The translations under genes were made by a program, and so were the position numbers. A DNA stretch of 64,000 nt from positions 39,100 through 103,099 of the forward strand of contig CAJNDT010000996.1 in NCBI GenBank assembly GCA_905221615.1, read 5' to 3'. The notes below the pieces were generated by a model that saw nothing but the letters and a program-made list of their open reading frames with translations, was not told the origin of the DNA and searched no databases. The DNA comes from Symbiodinium sp. CCMP2592. Taxonomy: Eukaryota; Sar; Dinophyceae; Suessiales; Symbiodiniaceae. This document shows positions 62,815-64,000 of the stretch, piece by piece. How positions within the stretch are numbered: the first letter of the stretch is position 1; each line of letters begins with the position of its first letter.

Positions 62815-63255
62815 ATGCAATTCGGCGACAGCATTCCACCGCAAACTCTTATTGTCTGCGACAGCATTCCACCGCAAACTCTTATTGTCGGCGACAGCAT
62901 TCCAGCATTCCACCGCAAGCTCTTATTGCCGAAAAAAAAACCGCACTCAGATTCTGGACCCTTCCTTCCACCATTGCCACCACCAAGTGGTCCCATCATC
63001 TGTCTCCATTCGTTGACCCTTCCTTCCACCATTGCCACCACCAAATGGTCCCATCATCCGTCTCCATTCGTTTCCAGCACCACTTCCAAATGATAGTCGC
63101 AACCCTTTCCCCTCGCGGGGATCGGGATCGCTCGGATCGCTCCTGTGTGCGGCGGGTGATCACACTAGTGATCACACTGCTGCCCGCCTGCGGCTGGGTC
63201 GCATCAGTGATCACACTGCTGCCCGCCTGCGGCTGGGTCGCATCGGTCTCATGCA
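62815..63255. repeat. Three short tandem repeats upstream of the methyltransferase
   Basis: A 33-bp unit (GACAGCATTCCACCGCAAAC) occurs three times at about 62,825-62,925. A unit of about 60 bp (CCTTCCTTCCACCATTGCCA) occurs twice at about 62,960-63,075. A 36-bp unit (GATCACACTGCTGCCCGCCT) occurs two to three times at about 63,165-63,245. No gene is seen. Confidence 0.7.
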
Positions 63256-63404
63256 CTGGAGAGTCACCTCGTTTGCGTTTGCCAGGCATACCCCTGGCGC
63301 TTTTTTTCTTTGCTGCTAACACAAACAAAGCCTCGAGAGAAAACGGCTGCTGTGCAAAGAGTTTAGAGGACGCAGAGTCATCAGACGTGGGCGGGACCGG
63401 GGCT

Positions 63405-63995
63405 GGGCGGAACTCGGGCGGGACAAGGGCGGGACATGGCGGGACGTGGGCGGGACATGGCGGGACATGGGCGGGACATGGCGGGACATGGGCGGGACAT
63501 GGCGGGACATTGGCGGGACATGGGCGGGACACGGGCGGGACATGGGCGGGACATGGCGGGACACGGGCGGGACATGGGCGGGACATGGGCGGGACATGGC
63601 GGGACACGGGCGGGACATGGCGGGACACGGCGGGACATGGCGGGACACGGGCGGGACATGGCGGGACACGGGCGGGACATAGCGGGACATGGGCGGGACA
63701 TGGCGGGACATTGGCGGGACATGGGCGGGACACGGGCGGGACATGGGCGGGACATGGCGGGACACGGGCGGGACATGGCGGGACACGGGCGGGACATGGC
63801 GGGACACGGCGGGACATGGCGGGACACGGGCGGGACATGGCGGGACACGGGCGGGACATGGCGGGACATGGGCGGGACATGGCGGGACATTGGCGGGACA
63901 TGGGCGGGACACCCAAAACGGCCCCAGACACCCTCGGGCCCCGCCCCGGACACCTTTCCCGGGCCCCGCCCCGGACATCCCGGACACAACCCCGC
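63405..63995. repeat. GGGCGGGACATGGC minisatellite
   Basis: Units of 10-14 bp (GGGCGGGACATGGCGGGACA) repeat from about 63,415 to 63,912, with a duplicated higher-order block (about 63,480-63,600 resembles 63,685-63,790). It passes into CCCCGGACA units to the window end. Long proline-rich frames on the - strand here are artefacts of the repeat. Confidence 0.85.
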
Positions 63996-64000
63996 ACATC

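Noticed and set aside
62996-63999. Long proline-rich frames of 200-333 codons on the - strand
   Set aside because: Three frames are open at once because the 10-14 bp minisatellite contains no stop; no independent coding evidence.

Overview
The window looks like nuclear DNA of a dinoflagellate, most plausibly a Symbiodiniaceae/Suessiales-type genome. This is inferred from several signs seen together: small exons on one strand separated by introns rich in (AT)n, (TAG)n and interstitial CCCTAAA repeats; proteins rich in K, E, R, S and G; and several retroelement classes known to be abundant in dinoflagellates (Ty1/copia with divergent gag, DIRS-like tyrosine-recombinase elements). No rRNA, tRNA, CRISPR array or bacterial operon was found.

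Layout. 1-5.9 kb: a decayed Ty1/copia element on the + strand. It has a gag-side remnant, a domain that looks like a 2-oxoglutarate/Fe(II) dioxygenase, integrase, RT and RNase H. 6.2-10.2 kb: a second, internally deleted copia on the - strand. 10.8-14.26 kb: three host genes on the + strand, the last with a proline-rich N-terminus. 14.26-45.9 kb: one composite insertion inside that last gene, which resumes at 45,906 and ends in an arginine/serine (RS) tail at 46,684. 47-52.7 kb: three more host genes. 53.5-55.6 kb: copia debris and an 850-bp-spaced inverted repeat. 56.2-62.6 kb: three intronless - strand reading frames (a coiled-coil protein, a large lysine-rich protein, a C5-cytosine DNA methyltransferase), set between GC-rich minisatellites.

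The composite insertion is the most interesting part. Its outer shell is a DIRS-like retrotransposon read on the - strand (repeat A1 - tyrosine recombinase - coiled-coil ORF ... gag - RT/RNase H - repeats B1-A2-B2). Both ends and the internal repeat junction share a CG dinucleotide, as expected for tyrosine-recombinase integration, and the host reading frame closes perfectly when the element is removed. The shell is saturated with the tetranucleotide TAGC (GCTA on the element's sense strand), about one every 30 bp. It occurs in coding and non-coding parts alike, in all three codon phases and on one strand only. A 22.3-kb block of ordinary host-like, intron-rich DNA sits exactly at the centre of a perfect palindrome (17-bp arms) inside this shell, and TAGC enrichment stops at the block's edges. 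The two halves, 22 kb apart, are therefore one element.

Limits: exon boundaries are judged by eye, many reading frames carry frameshifts (real decay or assembly error), and no homology search was possible.
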